A DNA stretch of 64,000 bases from Thalassotalea euphylliae (lineage in GTDB: Bacteria > Pseudomonadota > Gammaproteobacteria > Enterobacterales > Alteromonadaceae), in assembly GCF_003390375.1 (NCBI RefSeq), contig NZ_QUOT01000001.1, forward strand, positions 3,100,001-3,164,000, in the 5' to 3' direction. The first letter of the stretch is position 1; every line of letters begins with the position of its first letter. Positions 62,644 to 64,000 of this stretch are shown here, piece after piece. The position numbers and the translations under genes are program-made. The notes beneath the pieces are model-generated. The model saw nothing but the letters and a program-made list of their open reading frames with translations. It was not told the DNA's origin and did not search any database.

Positions 62644-64000
62644 TTAATTATTGAGAAAGTATGGGCGTTTATAGCCAAAAATACTCGAATTAAACATATC
62701 TTGTGTGCCAACAGTGGTTGTTTGGCCACCAAACCCTTTGATGACAAACTCTAGCACGAATCCACTATTGAATTCATCGCGGTTTTCAATGCCAAAATTT
62801 TCGCTATCAACATTTGAGTTGATATGGCGATGGTAGGCGATTCGAACCGCCCAACAGCAGCTTTCATACTGAAAACCCGCGTAACTTTCCAGACTGCGTT
62901 TTTGCTGGAGGTCTTGGGTAAAACGACCAACAAATTGCCATTCTGGATTTATTCTGACACTTGAAAGCAAAGAAAGTTGCTCAATACTAACACCGGATAC
63001 GTCACGTGAATACCTGTGGTTTATTTGGAAGATGTTATCGCGGCTTTGACGGTAGTCGACGTTGACTTGGCTTTTGTTCGTTGTGTCGGTCTCTGTGTTG
63101 TATTGAATGTTGCCACTAAACTGCCATTGCTCGTTGCCACGCACGAATAAGTCAGCAGCAAGCGATGATTTATCAGCCGCAACACCACGTGCATCATCAG
63201 CAGCAATATTACTGTCATTTAAGTACACAATGCGGCCAAGACTCATGCGAAACTGTTCAACATTAGCTTCATCTAATAAACGCGATGTTAAACCCCAAGA
63301 ATACTGATTCGCTTGGGCAATGCGGTCTAAACCACTGAAGCGGCGGTCTCTAAATAGCCCTTGGAAATCATCTTGCAATCTGGCTGTATCATAGAGGCCA
63401 ATGTTGTTTTGGTCTTTATCTGAAATGTATAAATACTGCAGCTGGGGTTCTAAGGTTTGGGTAAAGCTATTGCCAAAGTACTCGGCTTCACGATCAAAGT
63501 TTACACCACCATGAAAACGCACTTTCGGTAGCGTGCGCGTTACACTTTCTTCTAATTCACTGCCCAGCGGCACTTGCTCTTGGTCGTAGTAGGTATTCAG
63601 TACTTTAAACTCTGAATTAAAGAAGTACGCAGGTGTGGTAATCGGAATATTAAAGCCAGCTTCAATATGGTAGCGATTTGCTTCGACTAAATCGGGGTTA
63701 GGCGATTCAAAACGCGACAATTCAGAATAAACATCGAAACTAGCATCAAAAAAGCCGAGTGGAGTTACGCTTGAAAACTCAACTTGCGGCACGGTTTTGT
63801 AACTTGGTGTGTGATTACCTAAAACTTCAAAATCCTGCAACTTAATAAGTGCTTGCCAGTTTTCACCAAAGTAGGCGAGTTCACCTAGTTGATATAAGTA
63901 GGCATCATTGTCGTTGTAATGACGGCTACCAATATCGACTAGGTAGTTATCATCACTTATTGATGTGTAATCGATGTGAGCACGGAAGTTTTCTGAGAAG
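62644..64000 (-). CDS. lptD: LPS-assembly outer-membrane protein LptD (5' end outside window)
   Basis: C-terminal barrel part of the LptD translocon that inserts lipopolysaccharide into the outer leaflet. The frame is open through the right edge; the apparent start at 63840 is only an internal TTG-coded Leu, and the upstream codons (FSENFRAHIDYTSIS and onward) continue in frame. Typical features are FNIPITTPAYFFNSE, TRTLPKVRFHGG, TFEP-like TQTLEPQLQYLYIS, and FQYESCCWAVRIAYHR, which carries the C-terminal adjacent cysteines (CC) that pair with the N-terminal ones. It ends in GYKRPYFLNN. The signal peptide and OstA domain lie outside. Confidence 0.95.
   Translation of the reverse strand, partial: FSENFRAHIDYTSISDDNYLVDIGSRHYNDNDAYLYQLGELAYFGENWQALIKLQDFEVLGNHTPSYKTVPQVEFSSVTPLGFFDASFDVYSELSRFESPNPDLVEANRYHIEAGFNIPITTPAYFFNSEFKVLNTYYDQEQVPLGSELEESVTRTLPKVRFHGGVNFDREAEYFGNSFTQTLEPQLQYLYISDKDQNNIGLYDTARLQDDFQGLFRDRRFSGLDRIAQANQYSWGLTSRLLDEANVEQFRMSLGRIVYLNDSNIAADDARGVAADKSSLAADLFVRGNEQWQFSGNIQYNTETDTTNKSQVNVDYRQSRDNIFQINHRYSRDVSGVSIEQLSLLSSVRINPEWQFVGRFTQDLQQKRSLESYAGFQYESCCWAVRIAYHRHINSNVDSENFGIENRDEFNSGFVLEFVIKGFGGQTTTVGTQDMFNSSIFGYKRPYFLNN

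Noticed and set aside
62831..62850. TTCGAA-type sequence resembling a tRNA T-arm
   Set aside because: It lies inside the lptD coding sequence and no cloverleaf can be built around it.
62644..63840. Short stand-alone LptD-like protein starting at 63840
   Set aside because: The codons upstream stay open and LptD-like to the window edge; this is the 3' part of a full gene, not a truncated one.

Overview
The window looks like a chromosomal segment of a low-GC marine gammaproteobacterium of the order Alteromonadales, probably Colwelliaceae (Thalassotalea/Colwellia-like). This is an inference from gene content: lptD-surA-pdxA-rsmA-apaG-apaH, rplU-rpmA-obgE beside ispB, erpA, mrcB-hemL, HDOD proteins, RND pumps and many short intrinsic terminators. 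No taxonomic marker such as rRNA is present. I saw no tRNA, rRNA, CRISPR array, prophage or intact transposase gene. Almost every open stretch is an ordinary, intact chromosomal gene.

Layout. 1-12.6 kb: an M28 lipoprotein peptidase, an HDOD protein, a sodium:solute symporter, a SAM methyltransferase, a LysE exporter, a secreted minimal ATP-dependent DNA ligase, small membrane or exported proteins, a DUF3581 protein, a GIY-YIG protein, the ribosome rescue factor arfB, a DUF2797 protein, a second HDOD protein and a K+-channel-like protein. 12.6-19.4 kb: glnK-amtB behind a textbook sigma54/NtrC control region, a Dyp-type peroxidase, a CvfB-like S1 protein, a GH113-like secreted protein, a predicted outer-membrane protein and a TerB-like protein. 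19.8-30.4 kb: a first RND pump, a three-gene operon (degenerate ECF-sigma-like protein, one-TM protein, PDZ protein), a 2OG-Fe(II) oxygenase, a lipoprotein and a GAF-GAF-GGDEF-EAL protein. 30.5-46.8 kb: a CBS/DUF21 transporter, mrcB, hemL, pyrB, hemJ, a ClC channel, a coiled-coil membrane protein, erpA, a second RND pump, a di-haem cytochrome c peroxidase and a TlpA-like thioredoxin. 46.8-50 kb: ccoG and a PAS-type sigma54 activator. 50-64 kb: ispB, rplU-rpmA-obgE, a MipA/OmpV protein, folA, rraA, a chemoreceptor, and apaH-apaG-rsmA-pdxA-surA-lptD; lptD runs off the right edge.

The strongest new observation is a self-contained regulatory unit at 48.2-50.0 kb. An orphan ccoG has a perfect sigma54 promoter. 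Upstream of it lie two identical-core palindromes (ACGATATATCGT) spaced 31 bp apart, and directly upstream of those is a gene for a PAS-AAA+-Fis activator. A third, related palindrome lies upstream of the activator gene.

Other points of interest are the degenerate sigma/TM/PDZ operon preceded by a 17-bp direct repeat, and a family of non-coding elements with ATACCAATT termini. One of these elements splits the otherwise conserved surA-pdxA / rsmA-apaGH cluster. Two HDOD paralogues lie 9 kb apart, the second with a possible N-terminal frameshift.
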